From an uncultured Flavobacteriales bacterium (GTDB taxonomy: Bacteria > Bacteroidota > Bacteroidia > Flavobacteriales_D > Sanyastnellaceae): a stretch of DNA of 64,000 nt. Positions 34,621-43,500 of this stretch are shown piece by piece. The stretch is from assembly GCA_937881575.1 (NCBI GenBank), contig CALGEI010000042.1:62001-126000 (forward strand), read 5' to 3'. Both the position numbers and the translations under genes were made by a program. The stretch's first letter is position 1. Each line of letters opens with the position of its first letter. The notes under the pieces are model-generated. The model did no database searches. It saw only the letters and a program-made list of their open reading frames with translations, and was not told the DNA's origin.

Positions 34621-35313
34621 TTAGGCTTCTGCGAGCGCAACCAATCCCTCCAAGATTGAGGCGCCATCCGTATTGCCTAAATCTTCGCTGGCAGCTCTTT
34701 CAGGATGTGGCATCATACCAAATACATTCATGTCCTTATTGGCCACACCTGCAATGTGATGAATGGATCCATTGGGATTGGACCACGGGTTGACCTTGCC
34801 GCGCTCGTCGCAGTACTGAAACAAGACCTGATCGCCGTCTTCAAGCGCTTTCAGGCCATCTGAATCAATGTGGTAATTTCCTTCGCCATGCGCAATGGGA
34901 ATCATGAGTGGGCTATCCGCGTCAAGATTGGAAGTAATGGATGCCTTGCGTGAGACGGGCTTCAAATGGACATTGCGGCAAATGAACTTCTGGCTTTCGT
35001 TGTGCAAAAGCGCTCCAGGCAAAAGCCCCGCTTCACACAGAATTTGAAAACCATTGCATACTCCCAATACGCGTCCGCCTTTTTTCGCGTGTGCGACAAC
35101 GGATTCCATGATCGCTGAAAACCGGGCTATCGCGCCACTGCGCAAGTAGTCACCGTAGCTGAAGCCACCGGGAAGCACAATGACATCTGCGCCTTGCAAA
35201 TCACGGTCCTTGTGCCAAAGTTGAACGACTTCGAATTCTAAGTCATGCTCCAAGGCATGGACCATGTCCATGTCGCAATTGGATCCGGGGAAAGTAACGA
35301 CGCCAAATTTCAT
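34621..35313 (-). CDS. purQ: Phosphoribosylformylglycinamidine synthase subunit PurQ
   Basis: PurQ is the glutaminase subunit that feeds ammonia to PurL in purine synthesis. The 230-residue class I amidotransferase has the start MKFGVVTFPGSNCDMDM, the nucleophilic cysteine in RVLGVCNGFQILCEAGLLPG (near 90), and the catalytic His/Glu in MMPHPERAA near the C-terminus. A separate PurQ implies the small PurL/PurS form of the complex, rather than the fused large PurL found in many Bacteroidota. The start at 35313 matches the conserved N-terminus; an in-frame start 9 codons upstream adds nothing. It follows a membrane protein gene on the same strand. Confidence 0.95.
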   Translation of the reverse strand: MKFGVVTFPGSNCDMDMVHALEHDLEFEVVQLWHKDRDLQGADVIVLPGGFSYGDYLRSGAIARFSAIMESVVAHAKKGGRVLGVCNGFQILCEAGLLPGALLHNESQKFICRNVHLKPVSRKASITSNLDADSPLMIPIAHGEGNYHIDSDGLKALEDGDQVLFQYCDERGKVNPWSNPNGSIHHIAGVANKDMNVFGMMPHPERAASEDLGNTDGASILEGLVALAEA

Positions 35314-35347
35314 TGAGCGAAGTTCGGGAAAGAGAGGCATTCGGCCT

Positions 35348-36325
35348 TCAAAAGAGGGGCATAAAAAGAATCAACAGGCTCCCGAGAATCACGAACATGC
35401 GGAGCGCGCCCTTTTTTTCGGTTGCACCCTGTCGTCTTTGCGATATGGGGATGCTCCCGACCATTCCAAAGGCAACACCAATGGCCAACAATTTGTCAAG
35501 GCCTCCGAATTGGTTGGGGGGGAACGCATGCGCAACGAGTCGATCCAATGTTGGAAGAATGAGGATGGCAAAGAGAATCGTGAGACTAAAAAGCAAGAGT
35601 AAATGCCAGCGAGTCGTTTGAGCCCTCAAGCTAATCTTGGATTTTTCTCGGAACATCAAAACCACCCCCCATACGGCTAAGATGCAGAGCCAAAGCCGAG
35701 TGAATCGAGGCGCAATCCAACGCGGACTGCTTGGAGAAGCGAGTGGGGACATGTGGTCGCTTTCAAAAAAAAGAGTGGCGAGTTCAGGATAAAATGTCTT
35801 GAAAGTAAAAACAAGAATAAAAATCCAACCTCCCCCGAGTGCCATCATTGCCCACTCTCTGAATATGAATGGTCTCGAGATACCTAAAACAATGACCATC
35901 GCTGCGATTAGTCCAATGTGTAAAGGTTCGAGGAATACGGATAAAGCAGCGAGCGCCGCGGCTCGAAATTGTAAACCGCTGGCAGAGGCTTGGCGGTGGA
36001 CTTGGAGAATTTGATCGGCGGCGGCCAAAAAAAAGAACAAAGCAGTCCAAGAACGAAGGGCCAGTCCAAAAGTTTCTAGCGGCATTAAGAGCAGCAGCAG
36101 AACCATGCTGATCCAGGCAAGCGCCGGATCTCCGCGCTCCACAAAGCCATATCTCACATAGATTCGATGCGCCAATGCGGCAACGATCAGTCCCCCTACA
36201 GCTTGCGTTACGAGCTGTCCCAGCGTGTGGTCGGTGATCCAAAGGGAAAGAAAAAACCACAACAAACCGCTCACGGGAACGATGAGCCAAGCAATCGGTT
36301 GGTTTGAACGAAGGATGGATACCAC
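35348..36325 (-). CDS. Polytopic membrane protein, DUF6427-like
   Basis: This 325-residue protein has about nine to ten hydrophobic segments spread over its whole length and few charged loops, so it is an inner-membrane protein. Size and layout resemble the DUF6427 proteins that Flavobacteriia keep near purine and uracil genes. The N-terminal pattern (LRSNQPIAWLIVPVSGLLWF) also fits, but I recognise no functional motif. It lies 34 bp upstream of purQ on the same strand and is divergent from a small single-span protein gene. Function unknown. Confidence 0.7.
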   Translation of the reverse strand: MVSILRSNQPIAWLIVPVSGLLWFFLSLWITDHTLGQLVTQAVGGLIVAALAHRIYVRYGFVERGDPALAWISMVLLLLLMPLETFGLALRSWTALFFFLAAADQILQVHRQASASGLQFRAAALAALSVFLEPLHIGLIAAMVIVLGISRPFIFREWAMMALGGGWIFILVFTFKTFYPELATLFFESDHMSPLASPSSPRWIAPRFTRLWLCILAVWGVVLMFREKSKISLRAQTTRWHLLLLFSLTILFAILILPTLDRLVAHAFPPNQFGGLDKLLAIGVAFGMVGSIPISQRRQGATEKKGALRMFVILGSLLILFMPLF

Positions 36326-36357
36326 GGGATGCTTATTTTTGTACCGAATTGATTACC

Positions 36358-36546
36358 ATGAACACGCAAGAAATCATCACCCCCGTAGCGAAATTCATCG
36401 AATGGACCTTTGAAACCGTATTGGTTCCATTGAGCGATCCGTTCAATTCCGGTGTCATCCTCTTAGGGTTCATTGGTTTGGCTTTTTGGATGCGTTTGCA
36501 GAAAAAGTATACCGAGAAGGCAAAGCGAGAAGGAGGCATGGTTTAA
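36358..36546 (+). CDS. Small single-span membrane protein, DUF6341-like
   Basis: This 62-residue protein starts MNTQEIITPVAKFIEWTF, has one hydrophobic helix (GVILLGFIGLAFWM) and ends in a charged tail with LQKKYTEKAKREGG. The form, a single helix before a short basic tail, resembles the small DUF6341 proteins that accompany DUF6427 genes in Flavobacteriia, and the divergent neighbour is DUF6427-like. I chose the ATG at 36358; the longer frame from 36304 would run into the divergent promoter region. Function unknown. Confidence 0.65.
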   Translation: MNTQEIITPVAKFIEWTFETVLVPLSDPFNSGVILLGFIGLAFWMRLQKKYTEKAKREGGMV

Positions 36547-36577
36547 AGGTCGTGTAGACCTGAAATCCCAATGAATT

Positions 36578-37861
36578 CTATTCTGTGAGGGCATCTTGAC
36601 CGATATCGGTTCTAGAAAAACCTCCTTCGAATTCAATGCAATTTTTGAGTGCGTAGCTATTTTTAATGGCTTCTTTTAGATCGTTCCCTCTTCCGGTAAG
36701 AGCCAAAACGCGTCCCCCGTTCGTCCAGACTTTCTTCCTGCTTTCGCGCGTTCCTGAATGGAAGATGTGACCATCGATTTCTTGGATCTCATCAGAGAAT
36801 TTGATCTCCTTCCCTTTCTCATAGCCTCCAGGATATCCTTCACTGGCAACGATCAGGGTACTGGCTGCACGATCATCAACGACCAAGTCGTATTCAGAAA
36901 GCAGCCCGGAACAAAGGCTATCGAAAAGATGGAGAAGGTCACTCTTAATCCGTGGTAAAATGACCTCGGTTTCGGGATCTCCTAGCCGACAGTTGTATTC
37001 CACTACGAAGGGTTCACTGCCTACTTTCATCAATCCAAAGAACAGAAACCCGACATAGGGAATCCCGTCTTTTTCCAATCCTTTGATGGTAGGGATAATC
37101 ACTTGATTGAGGGCCTTCTCTTGAAACTCTTCGGTTAAAAAAGGGACGGGAGAGATCGCACCCATGCCACCGGTGTTGGGCCCGGTGTCTCCATCACCCG
37201 CGCGTTTGTAATCTTTCGCTGAGGGGAGCAATTGGAATCTTCGCCCATCTGTCACAGCAAACATGCTGACTTCCTTGCCGTCTAAAAAAGCCTCAATGAC
37301 CACCTCGCTTCCAGCCCCATCGAATGCCCCATCGACTAGCATGGAACGCAACGTATCCTCAGCCTCCTGCTTTGAGGATGTGATAATGACTCCTTTTCCC
37401 GCAGCCAGTCCGTCTGCTTTCAAGACGTAAGGAGGTGAGAAAGTATCTAGATAGGCGATGGCTTTGTCGAGTTCATCGGCTTTAAAACTGGCGTACTGCG
37501 CTGTTGGAATGGAGTGGCGATTCATGAACTCCTTTGCGAAGCGCTTGCTCCCTTCGAGCATGGCGCCGGCTTTGCGCGGTCCGACCACCTTGACGTTCAC
37601 CTTTTTGCTGTCCTCGAGATAATCGGCTATGCCATTGACCAAGGGTGCTTCAGGTCCTACAACGACCAATTCAATTTGATTTTTACGGATATAGCGTTCA
37701 ATGCTAGGAAAATCCAGCAAATCTAAATCCGCGGAAGTTCCTAAGTGACCCGTTCCACCATTGCCTGGGGCAATGTGCAACGAGCGCAACAAAGAAGATT
37801 GACTTAATTTCCAAGCGATGGCATGCTCTCGGCCACCATTTCCCAACAGAAGGACATTCAT
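36578..37861 (-). CDS. purD: Phosphoribosylamine-glycine ligase
   Basis: PurD (GARS) joins glycine to phosphoribosylamine with ATP in purine synthesis. The 427-residue ATP-grasp enzyme starts MNVLLLGNGGREHAIAWKL and has the ATP-binding stretch PPYVLKADGLAAGKGVII. The signature RLGDPETEVILPR (near 290) and the preceding GPNTGGMGAISPVP are also present. The length is normal and the domains are complete. It lies near purQ but on its own, with a 92-bp gap to the divergent glycosyltransferase gene. Confidence 0.97.
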   Translation of the reverse strand: MNVLLLGNGGREHAIAWKLSQSSLLRSLHIAPGNGGTGHLGTSADLDLLDFPSIERYIRKNQIELVVVGPEAPLVNGIADYLEDSKKVNVKVVGPRKAGAMLEGSKRFAKEFMNRHSIPTAQYASFKADELDKAIAYLDTFSPPYVLKADGLAAGKGVIITSSKQEAEDTLRSMLVDGAFDGAGSEVVIEAFLDGKEVSMFAVTDGRRFQLLPSAKDYKRAGDGDTGPNTGGMGAISPVPFLTEEFQEKALNQVIIPTIKGLEKDGIPYVGFLFFGLMKVGSEPFVVEYNCRLGDPETEVILPRIKSDLLHLFDSLCSGLLSEYDLVVDDRAASTLIVASEGYPGGYEKGKEIKFSDEIQEIDGHIFHSGTRESRKKVWTNGGRVLALTGRGNDLKEAIKNSYALKNCIEFEGGFSRTDIGQDALTE

Positions 37862-37952
37862 GGTGTAAAATTAAGCGCTCAATTTGTGGCTGCAAGGGAG
37901 ACGTTGGAAACTTCATGGGTTCAGCGCAGTAACTTGCAATGGCATATTGAAC

Positions 37953-39752
37953 ATGAAGCATCCCCATCTCTCAGCGGTCATTATTGCGTTCAACGAAGAA
38001 CAGAACATCGGACGATGTCTTGATTCGTTGGTCGGCGTGGCAGATGAGATTGTTGTAGTCGATTCGGGTTCAACGGATGCCACGTTGTCTTTGTGTTCGG
38101 AGCGAGGAGTCCAGGTTATTTTTCATGCATTCGAAGGCCATGTCGAGCAGAAGAATTGGGCCTGGAAGCAAACCCGAGGTTCTTGGATTTTGTCTTTGGA
38201 TGCGGACGAATCTTTAAGTGAGAAGCTGAAAGAATCGCTGCTGGCCTGGAAGGCAATTGCACAGCCAGATCACTCGGCTTTTGCAGTCAATCGGTTAACT
38301 TCTTATTGCGGGCAATGGGTGCGACACAGTGGTTGGTACCCTGATCGCAAACTTAGACTTTGGAAGCGGCATGAGGCCGTTTGGTCGGGGGAGAATCCGC
38401 ACGATCGATTGATGTTGCTTCAATCAGGAAAGGAAGGGCATTTGAAGGGAGATTTACTTCATCACTCGTATCACACACCGGAAGATCACTATCGTCAAAT
38501 TGCTTATTTCTCTGACATTGCGGCGCATTCGTATACCGGCGGCGGATGGGTATCGTGGCTTGGGATTCGCTTGGTGAAGTCAGGCTTTCAATGGGTGAAG
38601 ACGGGGATCATCAAGGGCGGCTGGCGGGACGGTAGAACCGGTTGGACGATTGCAGCGATGAGCGCGTTGGCAACTTGGGAGAAGTATCGAAAAGTAAATG
38701 GGGCCATTCGGAGTCAAGCATTGTTAGGAAGGGCGAATAAAAAGAAGGTTCAGCGTCTATTGATCGCTCGAACAGACGCTATTGGAGACTTGGTACTGAC
38801 GATTCCATTGGCCGGTTGGCTCAAACAAACAGCGCCGGAAATCGAAGTAACATTTTTAGTCCGATCGTATTCGGCTCCGGTGGCTCGATGCGCTGTTTCT
38901 GTGGATGCCGTGCTGATTTGGAATCCGGACGAGCCTCCTGCTTTGACCGGATTTGATGCGATCGTTTTGGCCTTTCCAGACCCCGCTGTAGCGCGGGCAG
39001 CTCATCGGGCCCATGTTCCAATCCGCATTGGAACAGGAAGGCGATTAGCGTCGTTCCGATTCCTCACCCATCGTGTTTGGCAATCAAGAAAAAGTTCGGG
39101 ACGTCACGAAACATGGCATGGGCTTGAATTGCTGTATCGTCTGCATTTGGGAACCGGTTGGTTCAAGCCTGGATTGCGCGTTCCCCAAGACCCTCAAGAG
39201 TGGGCGGCAGCATGTCAATGGCAGGTTCGTTCATGGGAGGAAACGCAACAAAAGATTGAAGGCGCTTCGGAATGGCTGCAGTCGGGCAAGCCCAGTGTTA
39301 TTTTTCATCCGGGGTCAAAGGGTAGCGCAAACAATTGGTCGATTGATCGTTACGAGGAAGCTGCGAGGTGGTTTCTGGATCGAGGCTGTCGCGTTTTACT
39401 GACAGGTACTGCTCATGAAGCCAGTTCCATGGGGTCACTTCGCTCTCTAAAACATCAGGATTTTGTTGACACAACGGGCCAACTTGAATTGGAACAACTC
39501 ATGTCACTCATTCACGCATCGAAAGGGTTGCTTGCTTCGAGCACGGGACCTTTGCATCTTGCCGCCACCTTGGGAACCCCGTGCGTAGGACTTTATGGAA
39601 ATGAGGCCCCCGTATGGCCGGAACGTTGGCACCCTGTTGGGGCCAAAGCCCGCTGGTTAGTGGCAAAAGATGAAGACGAGAACGGCGGGTTGGACATTCC
39701 CATTGCCGCAGTTTGGGAGGCATTTCGAATGCTTTGGAAGGTTCCGGTCTAA
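37953..39752 (+). CDS. Fused GT2-GT9 glycosyltransferase
   Basis: The 599-residue protein joins two glycosyltransferase domains. The N-terminal GT2 domain (about 5-250) has LSAVIIAFNEEQNIGRCLDS, the DxD-like LDADESLSE and HSGWYPDRKLRLW, as in KdtX/WaaE enzymes that decorate the LPS inner core. The C-terminal GT9 heptosyltransferase-like domain (about 265-595) has IARTDAIGDLVLTIP, IFHPGSKGSANNWS and SSTGPLHLAATLGTPCVGLYG. Both should act at the cytoplasmic face of the inner membrane on lipid A-core. The convergent neighbour is an O-antigen ligase, which supports a role in LPS assembly. The ATG at 37953 is used; upstream codons lack homology. Confidence 0.9.
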   Translation: MKHPHLSAVIIAFNEEQNIGRCLDSLVGVADEIVVVDSGSTDATLSLCSERGVQVIFHAFEGHVEQKNWAWKQTRGSWILSLDADESLSEKLKESLLAWKAIAQPDHSAFAVNRLTSYCGQWVRHSGWYPDRKLRLWKRHEAVWSGENPHDRLMLLQSGKEGHLKGDLLHHSYHTPEDHYRQIAYFSDIAAHSYTGGGWVSWLGIRLVKSGFQWVKTGIIKGGWRDGRTGWTIAAMSALATWEKYRKVNGAIRSQALLGRANKKKVQRLLIARTDAIGDLVLTIPLAGWLKQTAPEIEVTFLVRSYSAPVARCAVSVDAVLIWNPDEPPALTGFDAIVLAFPDPAVARAAHRAHVPIRIGTGRRLASFRFLTHRVWQSRKSSGRHETWHGLELLYRLHLGTGWFKPGLRVPQDPQEWAAACQWQVRSWEETQQKIEGASEWLQSGKPSVIFHPGSKGSANNWSIDRYEEAARWFLDRGCRVLLTGTAHEASSMGSLRSLKHQDFVDTTGQLELEQLMSLIHASKGLLASSTGPLHLAATLGTPCVGLYGNEAPVWPERWHPVGAKARWLVAKDEDENGGLDIPIAAVWEAFRMLWKVPV

Positions 39753-39755
39753 TGT

Positions 39756-41372
39756 TCAATCAGAAGCCCGTGGGCTTGGAATTTTGCGCTGCATCCGACG
39801 ACCGAACAAACCGATGAAGAATCCGGCAAAGGTGACACCCGCCTGAGTCTCGAGTGTGTCTTCGGAAAGGCAAGAAAGGCAGAGGATGAGAAGAAATAAA
39901 AGGGCCGCCCCTCGCTCGGGGATAGCCGTTGTGGAGGAATAGAAAGCAATCAATACGGCAAGCCATAGGACCAAAGCGATGGGGCCTCCTGAAATCAAAT
40001 ACGTAAGATATTGGTTGTGGGCGCGAAGTCGAAATGGAAGTTGAAGGGGAGAGTCAATGGCTTCGTAAGCGGCAGCGAATTCACGATTCAAGTCGCCTGT
40101 TCCGACGCCGAAGACCGGGTGGGCATGGTAAATGTGAAAGGCGGCATTCAAAAACGCAAAGCGTTGAACCAGCGAATGCCCACTTGGGTCTCCTCCGTCG
40201 AGCCAATTCGCAATTTCGAATTGTACAATGTCCCATCTTCTTCGAAGTCCGTGATGCTGCAACTCCAGAATGGAAGGAATTCCGGACTCAACGAGTTGAA
40301 TTTCGGCTGCTTTTAATGAATGGACTCCGGCGGCATCTTTGGTGAGTCCTTTGGACGCAAGAAATCGGATCAGGGTCATCTTTAATTCTTGGTTTCGGCC
40401 ATCAGGTCCTCTAAAAGGAATTGCACTGATGGCATCCCAACTGGACTCCATTTCGCCCCAAGCGATATTCACCCACACGGGCGTGCCGTTCTCACGCAAG
40501 CATCGTGTCGGAAAATGCTGGTATGTTTCACCTAGGTCTGTGGCATGCAACATCTCAAAATCAGCAGGGGGTGTGGGTCTGAGGTTCCATGCCCCAATGC
40601 CCATGCTGATGACCGCTAAGATCCCGATGACCTTCAAACTGGCTCTGACCTTCGGAATTTGAGGCGATGGGCCGCCGAGACCTTCCATCCAAAGAACGAA
40701 TGCGCCGGCAATTGGAATCATCAAGAGTCCTGTGATGGCGGCAGTTTTCCAAATCACCCAACCCCCAAAAACAGTGAGAGCGGCCCAAGTCCATGCTGCA
40801 GAAGTTGAGCGGTTCCGGATGAATCGCCAAAACCACCAAGCCCAGGTCAAAGCGATCATTAAGCTAAATCGGATGTGCGAAATAAATGGGGACCATTCTC
40901 TTGCATGCAGCGGGTCATCATGCTGGTATCCCGTCCAAAGCACCGCGATACAGGCGGCGATGATCGAAATGGCCAGGGCAGAACGCACGAGACGAACGCC
41001 GTGCTCGAAATTCCATCGCCCGGTAATCAGCACCAATGGAAATGCCAAAAGGGGAAGTTGAATGCGAAGGGCGTTCCATCCGTTGGACAAATCTGTGGTC
41101 CAAAGTTGTCCCATTAAAAGCCATGAGAACAAGGCGAGGACAGCCCAAAAGGTGAGCTGAGACTGCCAAAACTTCCAGCCCCGATTTCGGAATATGGGGC
41201 CGTTTTTCCATCGATCCAATGTCCATGCGAGGAGCATGAAAAAAGCGCCTTGGCTCATTAAAAAATTGGAGAAGGGAAGCGCAATGACGGTGAGCACGAG
41301 CGCGGCGTCATAGGCACGTTGCACAAGAGGATTCGTGGTCCCAGCGGATTCGTATCTTCTTGTTTCAGCCAT
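39756..41372 (-). CDS. O-antigen ligase family protein
   Basis: This 538-residue protein has about eleven hydrophobic segments and one large periplasmic loop (about 280-440), the layout of WaaL/Wzy_C ligases. The loop has RFLASKGLTKDAAGVHSL and the conserved His-containing RLRAHNQYLTYLISGG near its end, both usual in Bacteroidota members. It should attach O-polysaccharide to lipid A-core at the periplasmic face, although polymerases share the fold. It is the last gene of the operon DUF4271-hemD-rnpA-S41 protease, 4 bp after the protease gene, and converges on the GT2-GT9 gene. Confidence 0.85.
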   Translation of the reverse strand: MAETRRYESAGTTNPLVQRAYDAALVLTVIALPFSNFLMSQGAFFMLLAWTLDRWKNGPIFRNRGWKFWQSQLTFWAVLALFSWLLMGQLWTTDLSNGWNALRIQLPLLAFPLVLITGRWNFEHGVRLVRSALAISIIAACIAVLWTGYQHDDPLHAREWSPFISHIRFSLMIALTWAWWFWRFIRNRSTSAAWTWAALTVFGGWVIWKTAAITGLLMIPIAGAFVLWMEGLGGPSPQIPKVRASLKVIGILAVISMGIGAWNLRPTPPADFEMLHATDLGETYQHFPTRCLRENGTPVWVNIAWGEMESSWDAISAIPFRGPDGRNQELKMTLIRFLASKGLTKDAAGVHSLKAAEIQLVESGIPSILELQHHGLRRRWDIVQFEIANWLDGGDPSGHSLVQRFAFLNAAFHIYHAHPVFGVGTGDLNREFAAAYEAIDSPLQLPFRLRAHNQYLTYLISGGPIALVLWLAVLIAFYSSTTAIPERGAALLFLLILCLSCLSEDTLETQAGVTFAGFFIGLFGRRMQRKIPSPRASD

Positions 41373-41376
41373 GAAC

Positions 41377-43086
41377 TTAAGGGTTCAGAGGTCCCAGCAA
41401 CAGCTGTTGAGCTTCTCCTGAGGAGAGCAAATCAATGGATTGTTGGAGCACAGAATCTTGGGGGATCATCCAATTGATGACGCCATCCTGGAGGTAATAG
41501 CGCAGAATAATCTCCTCCTCCAGAGCGGTTTCAATTTCTGTGCGAAAGCGATTCAAATCCCGTTTCGTGTTGGGGGCCAGCACACTTGAAAAACCCTCGA
41601 ATGCTTCACGTTCATCTTCGATGTAGTGCTCATAATCGGCGGCTTTGAGCAATTCTTCCCAAATCAATGAGCTCTCTGATTCGTAAATAACTCCGTCCTT
41701 TTTCTCAGCGAATGCGACAAATTCCTTCCAATGTGCGTCTGAAAAAGAAAACTCCAAAGGAGGGGCAATGCTGTCTCGTTCGGATACCCAGCCATTGGCA
41801 AAGTCGAATAGCACTCCGTTGGAATAAAGCCCTTCTAAAACGTAACTCATGTAAGGAATGTCCACATGGATGTCCGGTTGGATGCCCTTTCCGTCAACAA
41901 CGGGGCGACCATTTTGGGTGTAAAAGACTTGAATCGCGGAATCAGCAACGGCGAGGGCGGACCCATCGATTGATCGCTCACCGCCATAATCTAAACGCTG
42001 TATACAACGCCCGCTGGCCGTGTAGTATTTCGCTACGGTTACCTTCAATCGAGTCCCGTAGGCGAGTTGTTTCGTTTGCTGAACCAATCCTTTTCCAAAA
42101 CTTTCCTGACCAATCACAATGGCACGATCTAGATCCTGCAAGGTGCCCGCCACAATTTCGGATGCGGAAGCAGATTGCTCATCGATGAGGATGGCAAGGG
42201 GCAAGTCCGGCGCAAGGGGTTCACCTCGAGTCGTATAGGATTTCAACCATTCTTCATTTTTTCCACGGGTACTGACGACCTCTTGTCCCTTTTCAACAAA
42301 GAGATTCACGATGCTGATGGATTCCTGCAATAGCCCGCCTCCATTGCCTCTCAAATCCAATACGAGTTGGTTGATGCCAACGCTATCTTGAAGGAAACGC
42401 AACGCCTGCCTTACTTCAAATGATGAGCCGCGGGTAAAGGCTGAGAGAATGATGTAGCCCGTGCTGTCGCGGACAACAGATCGAAATGGAACCGCGGGGA
42501 GTTTGATTTTTTCACGTGTCAAGACGAGGTCCACAGGCAGCTCCCAACCATAGCGCGTATAGGAGAGATTGACTTCAGATCCACTCGCCCCTTGCAACAT
42601 TTCAGGAACCAAAGCTTCATCCACGTCCGGGAGGACATTTCCATTGACGGACAATAAAACATCGCCAATTTTCAATCCGCTTTTGTCAGCAGGAAAGCCC
42701 GGCAAGACATCCACGAGCGTGTGCTGCCCATTCATGAATTGGACGCTCGCTCCAATGCCTCCGTATTCTCCGGTCGTCATGAAACGTAAATCTTCTACGC
42801 GCGATTCAGGATAATAGACGGTGTAAGGATCGAGGCTCTTGACCATCGCGTCAATTCCAGACTCCATCAACTGGCCTGGCTGAAGTTCGTCGACATAATA
42901 AATGTTCAACTCACGGAACAGAGCCGTCATGATCTCGAGCTGCTTTGACATCTCGAAATAATTCTCCCTCAAAGGCGCTGCTGCAAAGGCGAACAAAACG
43001 ACGGGTAGAAGAATCCAGAGTCGTCGCATGCGAGCAGGATTTGTATTCCCCTTGCGCTGGGTTTGTTCAGGACGTAGCTTCTTCAT
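41377..43086 (-). CDS. S41 family C-terminal processing peptidase
   Basis: This 569-residue protease has an N-terminal signal anchor (RRLWILLPVVLFAFA) and a PDZ domain (about 85-170; GGIGASVQF, GFPADKSGLKIGDVLLSVNG). The catalytic domain has the Ser in DEQSASASEIVAG and the Lys in QESFGKGLVQQ, forming the Ser-Lys dyad. A long C-terminal region (about 400-569) is typical of Bacteroidota members. It acts in the periplasm, trimming the C-termini of exported proteins. I start at the ATG at 43086, which overlaps the rnpA 3' end by 20 bp; an internal ATG at 43029 is the alternative. Confidence 0.92.
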   Translation of the reverse strand: MKKLRPEQTQRKGNTNPARMRRLWILLPVVLFAFAAAPLRENYFEMSKQLEIMTALFRELNIYYVDELQPGQLMESGIDAMVKSLDPYTVYYPESRVEDLRFMTTGEYGGIGASVQFMNGQHTLVDVLPGFPADKSGLKIGDVLLSVNGNVLPDVDEALVPEMLQGASGSEVNLSYTRYGWELPVDLVLTREKIKLPAVPFRSVVRDSTGYIILSAFTRGSSFEVRQALRFLQDSVGINQLVLDLRGNGGGLLQESISIVNLFVEKGQEVVSTRGKNEEWLKSYTTRGEPLAPDLPLAILIDEQSASASEIVAGTLQDLDRAIVIGQESFGKGLVQQTKQLAYGTRLKVTVAKYYTASGRCIQRLDYGGERSIDGSALAVADSAIQVFYTQNGRPVVDGKGIQPDIHVDIPYMSYVLEGLYSNGVLFDFANGWVSERDSIAPPLEFSFSDAHWKEFVAFAEKKDGVIYESESSLIWEELLKAADYEHYIEDEREAFEGFSSVLAPNTKRDLNRFRTEIETALEEEIILRYYLQDGVINWMIPQDSVLQQSIDLLSSGEAQQLLLGPLNP

Positions 43087-43492
43087 TTTCAAGAGAATCG
43101 GAGGGAAGTGGCATCTTTTTTAACGCGGATTGCACACAAAGTCGAATGACATCAAAGGTGGGCAATTCATTCCCCACAAAGATGAAAACGATCGCCCGTT
43201 GTTTTCCTTGTTCATGCAAGGCTTTTTCTACGGGAACTTTTTCAAGCCGCCATGCTTCACGCAACAACCGTTTGATTCGATTGCGATCAACTGCCCGCTT
43301 GAAACGCTTCTTGCTCACGCTCACGGCCGCTTGGCAAGGCACATTCTCTGGCAAGGGTGTGTCGATGTAATGCAACATGACAGGCCATGCCTTGACCTTA
43401 TTTCCTTGCTCGAAGACAATGTTTAGAACGTCCCTAGATTTTAGTCGGAAGGGACGTGCGAACGAGTGATTTTCCTGATAGGAAGTTGACAA
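43067..43492 (-). CDS. rnpA: Ribonuclease P protein component
   Basis: RnpA assists the RNase P RNA in maturing tRNA 5' ends. The 141-residue basic protein starts near SFARPFRLKSRD and has the diagnostic RNR box in KKRFKRAVDRNRIKRLLREAWR (about 60-81; quoted in part as KKRFKRAVDRNRIKR). The strand ending AIVFIFVGNE follows. A TTG at 43492 is the likely start codon, eight bases after the hemD stop, since no ATG lies upstream in frame. The usual rnpA-rpmH pair is absent; the gene sits in the hemD operon, as in other Bacteroidota. Confidence 0.92.
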   Translation of the reverse strand: MSTSYQENHSFARPFRLKSRDVLNIVFEQGNKVKAWPVMLHYIDTPLPENVPCQAAVSVSKKRFKRAVDRNRIKRLLREAWRLEKVPVEKALHEQGKQRAIVFIFVGNELPTFDVIRLCVQSALKKMPLPSDSLENEEATS

Positions 43493-43500
43493 GGGCGACT

